A DNA stretch of 64,000 nucleotides, from contig NZ_PPXD01000021.1 of the NCBI RefSeq assembly GCF_002909375.1, forward strand, positions 1-64,000, given 5' to 3'. The stretch is from Cryobacterium zongtaii. GTDB lineage: Bacteria > Actinomycetota > Actinomycetes > Actinomycetales > Microbacteriaceae. Below, in pieces: positions 16,554 through 25,656 of the stretch. How positions within the stretch are numbered: the first letter of the stretch is position 1; each line of letters begins with the position of its first letter. A program made the translations under genes and the position numbers. The notes under the pieces were generated by a model. The model saw only the letters and a program-made list of their open reading frames with translations, ran no database searches and was not told the DNA's origin.

Positions 16554-17615
16554 ATGCTGAAGAAGATTGTCTGCGTCGCCATCCCCGGCATGGCCCCCTT
16601 CGAGTTCGGGGTGATCTGCGAGGTATTCGGTATCGACAGGTCGGAACACGGCGGCCCGGCCTTCGATTTCCACGTCGTCACGGCGGTGCCGGGCGCCCTG
16701 CGCACCAAGATCGGCTTCGACATCGTGGTGCGCGACGACCTCACCGCGGCGGCGGACGCCGACCTCATCGCGATCCCCGCCTACGAGGCCGGCAGCGAGA
16801 TCCACCCCGACGTTCTCCGCGTCGTGCGTGAGGCCGAGCAGCGGGGCGCCTGGGTGCTCAGCGTGTGCAGCGGCGCGTTCATCCTCGGCGCCGCCGGCAT
16901 CCTGGACGGGCGCCGCAGCACCACTCATTGGATGTACGCCGAGGCCCTCGCCCTGGCCTACCCGAACACCACCGTCGACCCTGATGTGCTCTTCGTGGAC
17001 GACAATCACGTGGTCACCGGCGCGGGGACCGCCGCCGGCATCGATGCGGCACTGCACGTCGTGCGCCGGGAACTCGGCGCCGCAGCTGCGAACGTGATCG
17101 CCCGGCGCATGGTGGTGCCGCCGCAGCGTGACGGCGGTCAGTCCCAGTTCATCCAGGCGCCGATCCCCGAACAGCGCAGCGATTCCTTCGCCACGATCAC
17201 CGACTGGATGTTGCAGAGCCTCGACCAAGACCTCACCGTCGACCAGCTCGCCAGGCGCGCGCTGATGTCGCCGCGCACCTTCGCGCGCCGGTTCCGGGCC
17301 GAGCTGGGCACCACACCGACGGCCTGGCTGAACCGGCAGCGCCTGATCCTGGCCCAGCAACTGCTCGAGGAGACCGACGAGACCCTCGACCTCATCGCGG
17401 CGCAGACCGGATTCGGGGCCGCGAGTGTGATGCGGCACCACTTCGTGCGCAGTCTTCAGACCACACCGACGGCGTACCGCCGCACCTTCGGCCGGCGCCG
17501 GACCGCGCCAGACTACGCCGGCACGGTTCCGGGCGGGCCGGACTACGGCGTGGTGGCCAGGAAGACTTCGCCGGAACCCGCGAAGGTGAGCGCTCCCTCG
17601 TCCGGCGTGATGTAG
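16554..17615 (+). CDS. AdpA/FtrA-like AraC regulator with GATase1 domain
   Basis: A 353-residue transcription factor. Residues 1-190 form a DJ-1/PfpI-like domain with the nucleophile-elbow cysteine in S-V-C-S-G-A-F. The C-terminal half has two helix-turn-helix motifs (L-A-R-R-A-L-M-S-P-R-T-F-A-R-R-F and the I-A-A-Q-T-G-F-G-A region) of AraC type, ending T-P-T-A-Y-R-R-T-F. ATG 16554 has GAGG five bases upstream. The effector is unknown. Its 3' end overlaps convergent manA by 73 bp, so strong transcription of one could affect the other. Confidence 0.9.
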   Translation: MLKKIVCVAIPGMAPFEFGVICEVFGIDRSEHGGPAFDFHVVTAVPGALRTKIGFDIVVRDDLTAAADADLIAIPAYEAGSEIHPDVLRVVREAEQRGAWVLSVCSGAFILGAAGILDGRRSTTHWMYAEALALAYPNTTVDPDVLFVDDNHVVTGAGTAAGIDAALHVVRRELGAAAANVIARRMVVPPQRDGGQSQFIQAPIPEQRSDSFATITDWMLQSLDQDLTVDQLARRALMSPRTFARRFRAELGTTPTAWLNRQRLILAQQLLEETDETLDLIAAQTGFGAASVMRHHFVRSLQTTPTAYRRTFGRRRTAPDYAGTVPGGPDYGVVARKTSPEPAKVSAPSSGVM

Positions 17616-18826
17616 ACCGACTCTCCCCTGGCCAGCGAGATCGACGAGCCCGCACCGGCGACCAGGAACCGGCCGGCCGTGCAGATCGCGATGCCGGGTC
17701 CGGTGAGCGCCAGCTGCCGCATCGGCACGCCGGCCGGGCCGGATGCTGTGGCGGACGCATCCGCCGGCACAGAGATGTGCGCCAACTCGAAGTCGGGCAC
17801 GTCGGGCCTGTACACGGCGACGCCGTCGGCCTGCGGCTCCGGTGCCAGGTAGGGCACCGGCAGGGGCGCGAAGTCGAGAACGTCGAGGAGCTCGTCGACG
17901 TCGATGTGCTTGGGGCTGAGGCCGCCCCGCAGCACGTTGTCCGACGCGGCCATCACCTCGACGCCGAGGCCGGACAGGTAGGCGTGGATGTTGCCGGCGG
18001 GCAGGAAGAGCACCTCGCCGCGTTTCAGCGACACCAGGTTGGTGAGCAAGGAGATGACGATGCCGGGGTCGCCCGGGTACGCGGCCGAGAGCGAGCGCAC
18101 GGTGTCGAACTCGGCGGCGAAACTCACCCTCGCGCCGCCGTCGATCAGGAACGCGGCCTGCTCGGCGAGGGCCACGACTCGCTCGACCAGCCAGGACACC
18201 TCGCCGGTGTCGCCGCCGCGACCGTCGCGCAGCAGCCAGTCCACGACGTCGTGGATTGCGTCGTCGCCGATCAGACGGTTTTCCAGACCGAGCAGGGCCG
18301 CGGGCTGGGGATCGTCCATGGTGGCGTCCAACGCGCGCAATTCGGCGAGGATCGAGCGGATCTGGCGCGGGTCGCGGAAGCCGCACAGGGCCTGGAAGGT
18401 GTCGCTGAGCGCGAAGATGATCTCCGGCTTGTGGAAGGGGTCCCGGTAGTTGCGGTCGGCCGCGTCGATCGGGATACCGGCCGCGTTCTCGAGTGCGAAG
18501 CCGGCCGCGGCGCGGGCCGGCGACGGGTGCGCCTGCAGCGAGAGCGGGCCGTGGGCGGCGAGGATCTTCATCAGGAAGGGCAGGCGCGCCTGCCCGGCGT
18601 GCGCGGAACCGAGCGCGGCTGCCGGGTCCTGGTCGATCCACTCGGCGAGGTTGGCCGCTCCCCCGGTGAGGGTGGGGTCGGCGATCACCGATGGGCAACC
18701 GGGGTGGGCGCCGAGCCAGAGCTCGGCTTCGGGGCCGCCGGATGCGGGCCGGCCCAGCAGGTCGGCGATCGCTGTCGGCGAGCCCCAGGCGTAATCGCGC
18801 GGTGTGTTGCTGATGCCCACAAACAT
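17543..18826 (-). CDS. manA: Mannose-6-phosphate isomerase, class I
   Basis: A 427-residue cupin enzyme converting fructose-6-phosphate and mannose-6-phosphate, the entry to GDP-mannose. Zinc-site motifs are visible: L-Q-A-H-P-S at about residues 116-121 and F-H-K-P-E-I at about 150-155. Length and N-terminus (Y-A-W-G-S near residue 13) match type I isomerases. It feeds the polyprenyl-phosphate mannose synthase and mannosyltransferases in this window. The start is divergent from the acyl-CoA dehydrogenase. Confidence 0.93.
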   Translation of the reverse strand: MFVGISNTPRDYAWGSPTAIADLLGRPASGGPEAELWLGAHPGCPSVIADPTLTGGAANLAEWIDQDPAAALGSAHAGQARLPFLMKILAAHGPLSLQAHPSPARAAAGFALENAAGIPIDAADRNYRDPFHKPEIIFALSDTFQALCGFRDPRQIRSILAELRALDATMDDPQPAALLGLENRLIGDDAIHDVVDWLLRDGRGGDTGEVSWLVERVVALAEQAAFLIDGGARVSFAAEFDTVRSLSAAYPGDPGIVISLLTNLVSLKRGEVLFLPAGNIHAYLSGLGVEVMAASDNVLRGGLSPKHIDVDELLDVLDFAPLPVPYLAPEPQADGVAVYRPDVPDFELAHISVPADASATASGPAGVPMRQLALTGPGIAICTAGRFLVAGAGSSISLARGESVYITPDEGALTFAGSGEVFLATTP

Positions 18827-18953
18827 GCTTGGCTCCTGAACCTCGAGGTTTAGACCAAACTACCAACCGCTTTCCTTCGCCCGGCGCAGAGTTCTAGGCT
18901 GAACGTCCCGGTCAACGCGCTCGCGCGGCCGGCATCTAGTGCAAGGGAGCCAG

Positions 18954-20132
18954 ATGACTTTCGAACCGCTCAGCAGTGATTTCTTCGGGTACGAGAACCT
19001 CCTCGAGGAGAACGAGAAGGCCGCGCTCGCGCGCATCCGCTCGTATCTCGAGGCGGACGTGCGGCCCGTCGTGAACGGATGCTGGGAGCGGGCCGAGTTC
19101 CCGTCCGAGATCATCAGGCCGCTCGGCGCCCTCGGCGCGTACTCGTTCGGCTGGGAGGAAACCCGGCCGTTCCCGAACTCCGCGGTGTTCCGCGGCTTCG
19201 TGGCGCTCGAGCTGGCCCGGGTGGACGCATCCGTCGCCACCTTCGTCGGCGTGCAGAACGGTCTCGTCGCCGGATCGATCGCCGCCTGCGGGTCGGCGGC
19301 GCAGCGGGCCCTCTGGCTGCCACGCCTGGCCACGGGTGACGTCGTCGGCGCTTTCGCCCTAACCGAGCCGTTGAGCGGCTCCGACTCCGCGCAGGGGCTG
19401 CGGACGACCGCGACCCTGGACGGTGACACCTGGGTGCTCAACGGGCAGAAGCGTTGGATCGGCAATGCGACCTTCTCCGACATCACCATCGTGTGGGCCA
19501 AGGACACCGCGGACGGCGCCGTCAAGGGTTTTATCGTGCCCACGGACACCGCCGGGTACACGGCCACCAAGATCGAGGGCAAGATCAGCCTGCGTTCGGT
19601 GCAGAACGCCGACATCACGCTGGAGAACGTTCTGGTGCCAGAGCACAACAGGCTGCAGAACGCGAACTCGTTCCGCGACACCGCCAAGGTGCTGCGCTTC
19701 ACCCGCGCCGAGGTGTCTTGGGCGGCCGTGGGACTGGCGATCGGCGCCTACGAGGCCGCGGCGGCGTACGCCGTGGAACGGGTGCAGTTCGGCAAGCCGA
19801 TCGGCGGCCACCAGCTTGTGCAGGACCTGCTCGTGAAGAGCCTGGGCAACATCACGGCCAGCCTGGGCATGGTGGTGCGGGTCTCCCAGATGCTCGACGA
19901 CGGCACCCAGCGCGACGAGCACTCTGCCCTGGCGAAGTCGTACACGACGTCGCGGATGCGGGAGACCGTGTCGTGGTGCCGTGAACTGTTCGGCGGCAAC
20001 GGCATCGTGCTGGACTACGACATCGCCAGGTTCTTCGCCGACGCCGAGGCGATCTACTCCTATGAAGGCACCCAGGAGATGAACACCCTCATCGTCGGCC
20101 GCAGCATCACCGGTCTGGCCGCGTTCGTCTGA
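18954..20132 (+). CDS. Acyl-CoA dehydrogenase (glutaryl-CoA dehydrogenase-like)
   Basis: A 392-residue flavoenzyme oxidising an acyl-CoA at the alpha-beta position. F-A-L-T-E-P-L-S-G-S-D in the middle is the FAD/substrate motif, and the C-terminal Y-E-G-T-Q-E-M-N holds the usual catalytic glutamate position. R-W-I-G-N-A resembles glutaryl-CoA dehydrogenases, so glutaryl-CoA or a short branched acyl-CoA is possible. AAGGGAGC precedes ATG 18954. It is not obviously part of the envelope pathway. Confidence 0.9.
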   Translation: MTFEPLSSDFFGYENLLEENEKAALARIRSYLEADVRPVVNGCWERAEFPSEIIRPLGALGAYSFGWEETRPFPNSAVFRGFVALELARVDASVATFVGVQNGLVAGSIAACGSAAQRALWLPRLATGDVVGAFALTEPLSGSDSAQGLRTTATLDGDTWVLNGQKRWIGNATFSDITIVWAKDTADGAVKGFIVPTDTAGYTATKIEGKISLRSVQNADITLENVLVPEHNRLQNANSFRDTAKVLRFTRAEVSWAAVGLAIGAYEAAAAYAVERVQFGKPIGGHQLVQDLLVKSLGNITASLGMVVRVSQMLDDGTQRDEHSALAKSYTTSRMRETVSWCRELFGGNGIVLDYDIARFFADAEAIYSYEGTQEMNTLIVGRSITGLAAFV

Positions 20133-20196
20133 CCGGTCCGGGCGGGTCCGGCTGGCCCTGACCGGGACTTCGGACGAGAAAGTCATACTGGCGAAC

Positions 20197-20209
20197 TAAG
20201 CTCTCCCGC
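20197..20209 (+). promoter_or_regulatory. Leaderless-type -10 before Ppm1-like gene
   Basis: TAAGCT at 20197-20202 lies seven bases before the ATG at 20210, with no Shine-Dalgarno between them. Confidence 0.45.
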
Positions 20210-20995
20210 ATGCGAACCTCAGAAGCGGCCCGCGGCGCCGGAAGTCTGGTGATCATCCCGACCTACAACGAGTTCGAGAACCTGGAAAAGATCGTGTCTC
20301 GCCTGCTGACGGCCACGCCCGCTGCACACGTGCTGATCGTCGACGACGGCAGCCCGGACGGCACCGGCGCCCTGGCGGACCGGATGGCCGAGGCTGACGA
20401 CCGCATCAAGGTCGAACACCGCACCGGCAAGCTCGGCCTGGGCTCCGCCTACGTGCTGGGCTTCATGTGGGGACTGGCGCGAGGCTACGAGTTCTTGATC
20501 GAGATGGATGCCGATGGGTCACATCCGCCGGAGCGCCTGCCCGACATGATCGGCCGGGTCGCCTCCGACGAACCCGGCGCCCCCGACCTCGCCGTCGGCT
20601 CCCGGTGGGTGCCCGGTGGCAGCGTGGTCAACTGGCCGCGGCACCGGCAGTTGCTCAGCCGAGGCGGGAACACCTACGCTCGCCTGGTGCTCGGTCTCTC
20701 GCTCAAGGACGTCACCGCCGGCTTCAGGGTCTACTCGTCGGCGACGATCGCGGCGATGGATCTCGCGGACGTGTCGTCGAAGGGCTACTGTTTCCAGGTC
20801 GATATGACCCTGCGGGTGCTCGATCAGGGCCGCTCGGTCGTGGAGCTCCCGATCGAGTTCCGCGAGCGGGAGGCCGGCGAGTCGAAGATGAGCCAGGCCA
20901 TCGTGATCGAGGCCATGCTGCGGGTCACCCAGTGGGGATTCCAGCGTCGCTTCACGAAGATCCGCTCCGGCCGGGCGCAGGCCACGGTCCGTTAG
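20210..20995 (+). CDS. Polyprenol monophosphomannose synthase (DPM1/Ppm1-like)
   Basis: A 261-residue GT2 enzyme that makes polyprenyl-phosphate mannose from GDP-mannose. I-I-P-T-Y-N-E-F-E-N-L, V-D-D-G-S-P-D-G-T-G and the metal site E-M-D-A-D-G-S-H are near-diagnostic of the DPM1 family. There is no C-terminal membrane domain and no fused acyltransferase, unlike some Ppm1 proteins. Its product is the donor for GT-C enzymes such as the two at the start of the window. It abuts the next gene with no gap (TAG then ATG). Confidence 0.9.
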   Translation: MRTSEAARGAGSLVIIPTYNEFENLEKIVSRLLTATPAAHVLIVDDGSPDGTGALADRMAEADDRIKVEHRTGKLGLGSAYVLGFMWGLARGYEFLIEMDADGSHPPERLPDMIGRVASDEPGAPDLAVGSRWVPGGSVVNWPRHRQLLSRGGNTYARLVLGLSLKDVTAGFRVYSSATIAAMDLADVSSKGYCFQVDMTLRVLDQGRSVVELPIEFREREAGESKMSQAIVIEAMLRVTQWGFQRRFTKIRSGRAQATVR

Positions 20996-22477
20996 ATGGT
21001 CACCGTGCGGCGGGGAGCGCCTGAGGTGGACGCGATTGTGGTCGGCTCCGGCCCCAACGGGCTCGCTGCCGCGGTCACGCTGGCCAGGGCCGGCCTCTCG
21101 GTGCGGGTCTACGAGAGGTCCGCGACCGTCGGCGGCGGCGCCGCGACCGCGGAGCTGACCCTGCCGGGTTTCCACCACGACGTCTGTTCCGCCGTGCACC
21201 CGCTCGCGCTGGCCTCCGAGTTCTTCAAGCGGTTCGGGCTCGCGGACCGGATCGAACTGGTCGTCCCCGAGGTCTCCTACGGGCATCCGCTGCCGGGCGG
21301 CACCGCCGGGCTGGCCTATCGCAGCCTGGAACGCACCGCTGCCGAGCTGGGCCGGGACGGCGCGGCCTGGATCCGGTTGTTCGCTCCCCTGGTGGCACAC
21401 TCCGAGCGGGTGGCGGAGTTCACCGGTGCGCAGCTCCTGCGGCTGCCGAGGCATCCGGCAACCGCGCTGCGCTTCGGTCTGCGGGCTCTCGAGCAGGGCA
21501 GCCCCCTCTGGGACCTGCGCTTCGCGGGCGAGACGGCGCCAGCCCTGCTCACCGGCGTCAGCGCGCACACGATCAGGGCGCTGCCAAGCATCGCCACCGC
21601 CGGCGCGGGCCTCACCCTCGCCACCTATGCGCACGCGGGCGGCTGGCCGATCCCCGTCGGCGGCAGTGGCGCGATCGTGACCGCGATGGTCGACGACCTG
21701 CTCGCCCACGGCGGCGAGATCGTCACGTCAACCGAGGTGCGGCGGCTGAGCGACCTGCCGCCGGCCCGCGTGGTGATGCTCGACCTGACGCCCCGGGCGC
21801 TGCTGCGCCTCGCCGAGGGCGAGCTGCCCGCCGCATACGCGCGGCGGCTGCGCGCCTTCAGATACGGCAACGGCGTCGCCAAGGTCGACTTCGCGCTGTC
21901 CGACCCGGTGCCGTGGCAGGCGGCCGGACTGCGGGCGGCGGGCACCGTGCACGTGGGCGGCACCCGGGCGCAGATCCGGCGAGCCGAGAACACCGTCGCG
22001 CGCGGCCGGCACGCCGAGGAACCCTACGTCCTCGTGTCCCAGCCCAGTGGCCTCGACCCCAGTCGCGCCCCGGCCGGTCAGCACACCCTCTGGGCGTACA
22101 CCCATGTTCCGCACGGCTCCGCCATCGACCAGACCGAGGCGATCGTGCGCCAAATCGAGCGCTTTGCTCCAGGCTTCCGCGACACCATCCTGGCCAGCGC
22201 CGCTCGCAGCGCGTCCAGCGTGGAAGCGCACAATCCCAATTACATCGGCGGCGACATCTCCGCCGGCGAGGTGAGCATGACCCAACTCGTGCGGCGGCCG
22301 GTTCTCTCGCCGGACCCCTGGCGCACTCCCCTGGACGGCGTCTACCTCTGCTCGTCGTCCACACCGCCGGGCCCGGGCGTGCACGGCCTGGCCGGCTGGC
22401 ACGCCGCCCTCAGCGCGCTTCGTCACGACCTTGGGGTGCGTACCGCCCCCGATCTCTCCCCGACCAATCAGGAATAG
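20996..22477 (+). CDS. FAD-dependent phytoene-desaturase-like oxidoreductase
   Basis: A 493-residue protein with the dinucleotide-binding motif V-V-G-S-G-P-N-G-L-A-A-A at about residues 15-26 and E-R-S-A-T-V-G-G-G-A after the second strand, as in the phytoene desaturase/amine oxidase superfamily. The C-terminal P-G-P-G-V-H-G motif also fits. It immediately follows the mannose synthase and precedes an SRPBCC protein eight bases later. No carotenoid genes are nearby, so carotenoid desaturation is not supported. The substrate is unknown. Confidence 0.82.
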   Translation: MVTVRRGAPEVDAIVVGSGPNGLAAAVTLARAGLSVRVYERSATVGGGAATAELTLPGFHHDVCSAVHPLALASEFFKRFGLADRIELVVPEVSYGHPLPGGTAGLAYRSLERTAAELGRDGAAWIRLFAPLVAHSERVAEFTGAQLLRLPRHPATALRFGLRALEQGSPLWDLRFAGETAPALLTGVSAHTIRALPSIATAGAGLTLATYAHAGGWPIPVGGSGAIVTAMVDDLLAHGGEIVTSTEVRRLSDLPPARVVMLDLTPRALLRLAEGELPAAYARRLRAFRYGNGVAKVDFALSDPVPWQAAGLRAAGTVHVGGTRAQIRRAENTVARGRHAEEPYVLVSQPSGLDPSRAPAGQHTLWAYTHVPHGSAIDQTEAIVRQIERFAPGFRDTILASAARSASSVEAHNPNYIGGDISAGEVSMTQLVRRPVLSPDPWRTPLDGVYLCSSSTPPGPGVHGLAGWHAALSALRHDLGVRTAPDLSPTNQE

Positions 22478-22485
22478 GTGACACC

Positions 22486-22929
22486 GTGGCCGTTAACCAT
22501 CGCACCATGAACTGCCCGCCCGAAAGCGTCTTCGCCGTTCTGGCGGACGGCTGGTTATACCCGAGCTGGGTCGTCGGGGCCTCCCGGATGCGGGACGTCG
22601 ACCCGGCGTGGCCGATCGCAGGAAGCGTCATCTACCACTCTGTAGGCGTCTGGCCAGCCCTGATCGACGACACCACGTCGGTTCTGGAGTGGGATCCACC
22701 CCGGCACGCGCTGTTCAAGGCTCGTGGCTGGCCGCTCGGTGAGGCCCACGTGGCGTTGGATGTGAAGGCTCGCGGCGACGGATGCGTCGTACGCATCACA
22801 GAGGACGCCACCGCCGGCCCCGCCCGGTTCGCCCCCTCCTTCCTGCGTGAACCGGCCATCAAGATCCGAAACGAAGAGACGTTGCGCCGGCTCGCCTTCC
22901 TCGCCGAGGGCGGCGCCGGGTTCAACTAG
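22486..22929 (+). CDS. SRPBCC (START/Bet v1-like) family protein
   Basis: A 147-residue soluble protein beginning with a GTG. N-terminal P-P-E-S-V-F-A-V-L-A-D-G-W and the pattern of strands with a long C-terminal helix fit the polyketide-cyclase/dehydrase SRPBCC fold, which binds hydrophobic ligands. AGGTGA lies five bases upstream. It probably forms one operon with the FAD oxidoreductase and could present or bind its lipid-like substrate. No catalytic residue can be named. Confidence 0.82.
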   Translation: MAVNHRTMNCPPESVFAVLADGWLYPSWVVGASRMRDVDPAWPIAGSVIYHSVGVWPALIDDTTSVLEWDPPRHALFKARGWPLGEAHVALDVKARGDGCVVRITEDATAGPARFAPSFLREPAIKIRNEETLRRLAFLAEGGAGFN

Positions 22930-23072
22930 CCCCGCCGCCGTCGGGCGCGTCGCCGAAGCCGAGCCCGTCAGGAGTTCTCGGAACGCGCCCGTCTCGTCGG
23001 TCGAGCCCGCCGAGACCCCGTGAGTCAACCTTTTTCACTGCAGAAATGTATTCGATTTCCATCTAAACTTTA

Positions 23073-23100
23073 CTGACATTTCCTCGCATAAAGTTACGAT
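23073..23100 (+). promoter_or_regulatory. Promoter of DUF222/HNH gene
   Basis: CTGACA at 23073-23078 and TACGAT at 23095-23100 are separated by 16 bp, inside an unusually AT-rich 85-bp patch. The predicted transcript starts about 12 bases before the start codon. Confidence 0.6.
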
Positions 23101-23118
23101 TCGTGAGAGAATGGGGGT

Positions 23119-24891
23119 ATGGACGACGAGCTGGATAGTGGCTCCACCGCACCGACGGGAACTTCTCCCACCGGGTCGAACCTGCACGACTGGAATACGG
23201 GCCTGGCCGGCCCAGATCCCCTCCCCGCACCGGATGCCCACAGTTTGAGCGGCACCGAAACGAAGGCCGCCGCCGCAGGTGGAACTGCCGGCCGTACTCG
23301 GGGTCCGTCTAAGCCGCGGCCCGAGTGGCGGGATCCGGCCGAGTTGCTGGGGGTGCAGCGCGCGCATACCGGTGCGTTCGGTCAGAAGCTCCAGGCTCTG
23401 GATGATGCGGCGCGGACGGTGATGGCGGTGATGGACTCCATCGACGTGAACGCGTTGAGTGACCCGGAGGTGGTCGCGTTGACGCAGATGGTCGAGCGCA
23501 CCGGTCGGCCGGTGGACGCCGCCCGGGTGGCCACCGCGACCGTGGTGGGTTACCGGGCTCGTACGGGGTTGGGTTCCGAGTCGTTGGCGTGGCGGTTGGG
23601 CACCTCGCACCCCACGGATTTGCTGATTCGGTTGACGGGCATGTCGGGTCCGGAGATGAAACGGCGGGTGAGCCTGGGTGAGAAGGTCGCACCGCGGATG
23701 TTGGGCGGCCTGGTGCTGGAGCCCGAGTTCCCGTTCGTGGCCGCAGCCTTAGCGGCCGGGGAGATCGGTCTTGATGCGGCGGAGAACATCGTGAAGGGTT
23801 TGGCCGACTACAAGGTGCACGGCCGCTTCGACGCCGACCAGTCGCTGGTGGACGGTGGTGAGGCCGAGCTGGTGGAGTCCGCGACCGGGTCCGTGTTCGC
23901 CCGCACCCCCGGCCCCGGCGACACCAACACCGATACCGATACCGATGGTGCCGGGCCTGCCTGCACGGGGCCGGTCCGGCGTTTGGGTGCGTCGGCGGGG
24001 TTCACCTTCCCGGCGGACCGGATTCGGGAGATGGCGGCGACGTGGCAGGCGGTGTTGAACCCGGACGGTGCCGCGCCCACCGCGGAGATCCTCGAGGCCA
24101 AGTCCACGTTCTCGTTCGGCAAGCTCAGCCAAGGCCTGCACCCGCTGCGCGGTGGGGTGACGCCGGAGCTCAAGGGCATCATGCAGAACCTGTTCAACAC
24201 GTTCCAGTCCGCGCGCAGCGCACCCGCGTTCCCGTCCGCGGACGAACAAAAGCGCATCGAGGCCGGCGAACTCGTGCCCGGCGAGATCCTCGACGAACGC
24301 GACGGCGGTCAGAAACGCGCCGATATCCTCCGCGGCATCCTCGTCCAGGTCGCCCAAGACCCCCGCACCCCGACCATGGGCGGAATCCCGCCGACGGTGA
24401 TGGTGCACGTGAACGCAACCGACCTCGTCAACGGGGTCGGCGTCGGTTGGATCGACGGCGTCGAGGGCCCCGTCTCGATGAAAACGATCAATCAGATGGT
24501 CGACAACGGCGGCTTCCGGCCGATCTTCTTCGGCGGCACCGGCGCCGTCCTCGCCCTCGGCGACAAAGTCCGCTGCTTCACCCCGCTGCAACGCAAAGCG
24601 ATCACCGCCCGAGACGGCGGCTGCATCATCCCCGGCTGCACCTGCCCACCCCAATGGACCGAAGTCCACCACGTGACACCGTGGCAAAACGGCGGCCCCA
24701 CCAACGTGAGCAACGGGGTTTTGCTGTGTTGGTATCACCACCACAACATCGACACCTCCGGATGGCACATCCGCATGGTCCTGGGCATGCCCGAAGTCAA
24801 AGCCCCACACTGGATCGACCCCACCGGAACCTGGCGAAAACCACCCCAACACCGCGCCCACAACCCCAAAACCCGACGACAAAACGAGTAG
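23119..24891 (+). CDS. DUF222 domain HNH endonuclease (REP13E12-like)
   Basis: A 590-residue protein. The long helical DUF222 region occupies about residues 70-440. The C-terminal HNH site is seen in A-R-D-G-G-C-I-I-P-G-C, V-H-H-V-T-P-W and L-L-C-W-Y-H-H-H. Paired cysteines in C-x4-C-x-C suggest a structural zinc. Acidic T-D-T-D repeats near residue 272 lie in a flexible insert. The family occurs in many copies in actinobacteria and is thought to behave as a mobile or selfish element, but no transposition has been shown. It is flanked by an AT-rich upstream and a pentamer array downstream. Confidence 0.88.
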   Translation: MDDELDSGSTAPTGTSPTGSNLHDWNTGLAGPDPLPAPDAHSLSGTETKAAAAGGTAGRTRGPSKPRPEWRDPAELLGVQRAHTGAFGQKLQALDDAARTVMAVMDSIDVNALSDPEVVALTQMVERTGRPVDAARVATATVVGYRARTGLGSESLAWRLGTSHPTDLLIRLTGMSGPEMKRRVSLGEKVAPRMLGGLVLEPEFPFVAAALAAGEIGLDAAENIVKGLADYKVHGRFDADQSLVDGGEAELVESATGSVFARTPGPGDTNTDTDTDGAGPACTGPVRRLGASAGFTFPADRIREMAATWQAVLNPDGAAPTAEILEAKSTFSFGKLSQGLHPLRGGVTPELKGIMQNLFNTFQSARSAPAFPSADEQKRIEAGELVPGEILDERDGGQKRADILRGILVQVAQDPRTPTMGGIPPTVMVHVNATDLVNGVGVGWIDGVEGPVSMKTINQMVDNGGFRPIFFGGTGAVLALGDKVRCFTPLQRKAITARDGGCIIPGCTCPPQWTEVHHVTPWQNGGPTNVSNGVLLCWYHHHNIDTSGWHIRMVLGMPEVKAPHWIDPTGTWRKPPQHRAHNPKTRRQNE

Positions 24892-24918
24892 CCACGGCAC
24901 CTCAACTCGTGGGTGCCG

Positions 24919-24945
24919 GGTCAGGTCAGGTCAGGTCAGGTCAGG

Positions 24946-24948
<3 letters not shown>
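24919..24948 (-). repeat. Pentanucleotide tandem array (TGACC)6
   Basis: Six perfect copies of TGACC read on the minus strand. The first copy supplies the TGA stop codon of the CsoR-family gene, and the rest run downstream into the spacer between two convergent genes. Confidence 0.95.
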
Positions 24949-25553
<605 letters not shown>

Positions 25554-25591
25554 GTGGGGTCCCTTCGGAACGGAGAGCGGGGCACGACGGT

Positions 25592-25607
25592 ATACCCCTG
25601 AGGGTAT
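25592..25607. promoter_or_regulatory. CsoR/CstR-type operator
   Basis: ATACCC-CTGA-GGGTAT is a perfect inverted repeat with a four-base centre, matching the known operator form of the CsoR family. It lies 38 bp upstream of the rhodanese start and about 50 bp before the divergent polysaccharide gene, so it could affect both. Confidence 0.82.
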
Positions 25608-25644
25608 CAGAAGATGGGGGCAGGTTGAGAGGAGGTCGCCCCAG

Positions 25645-25656
25645 TACCCTAGACAC
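25645..25656 (+). promoter_or_regulatory. Leaderless-type -10 before first O-antigen-ligase-like gene
   Basis: TACCCT at 25645-25650 lies six bases before the ATG. The nearest GGAGG is about 20 bases away, too far to serve. Confidence 0.5.

Noticed and set aside
20996..22477. Calling the FAD enzyme a carotenoid (phytoene) desaturase
   Set aside because: No crtB, crtE or other carotenoid genes are nearby; only the superfamily is supported.
22930..23072. Possible terminator or gene between SRPBCC and HNH genes
   Set aside because: A CTCGTCGG/CCGCCGAG stem has a mismatch and the T-run is about 18 bases away; no protein-like frame is present.
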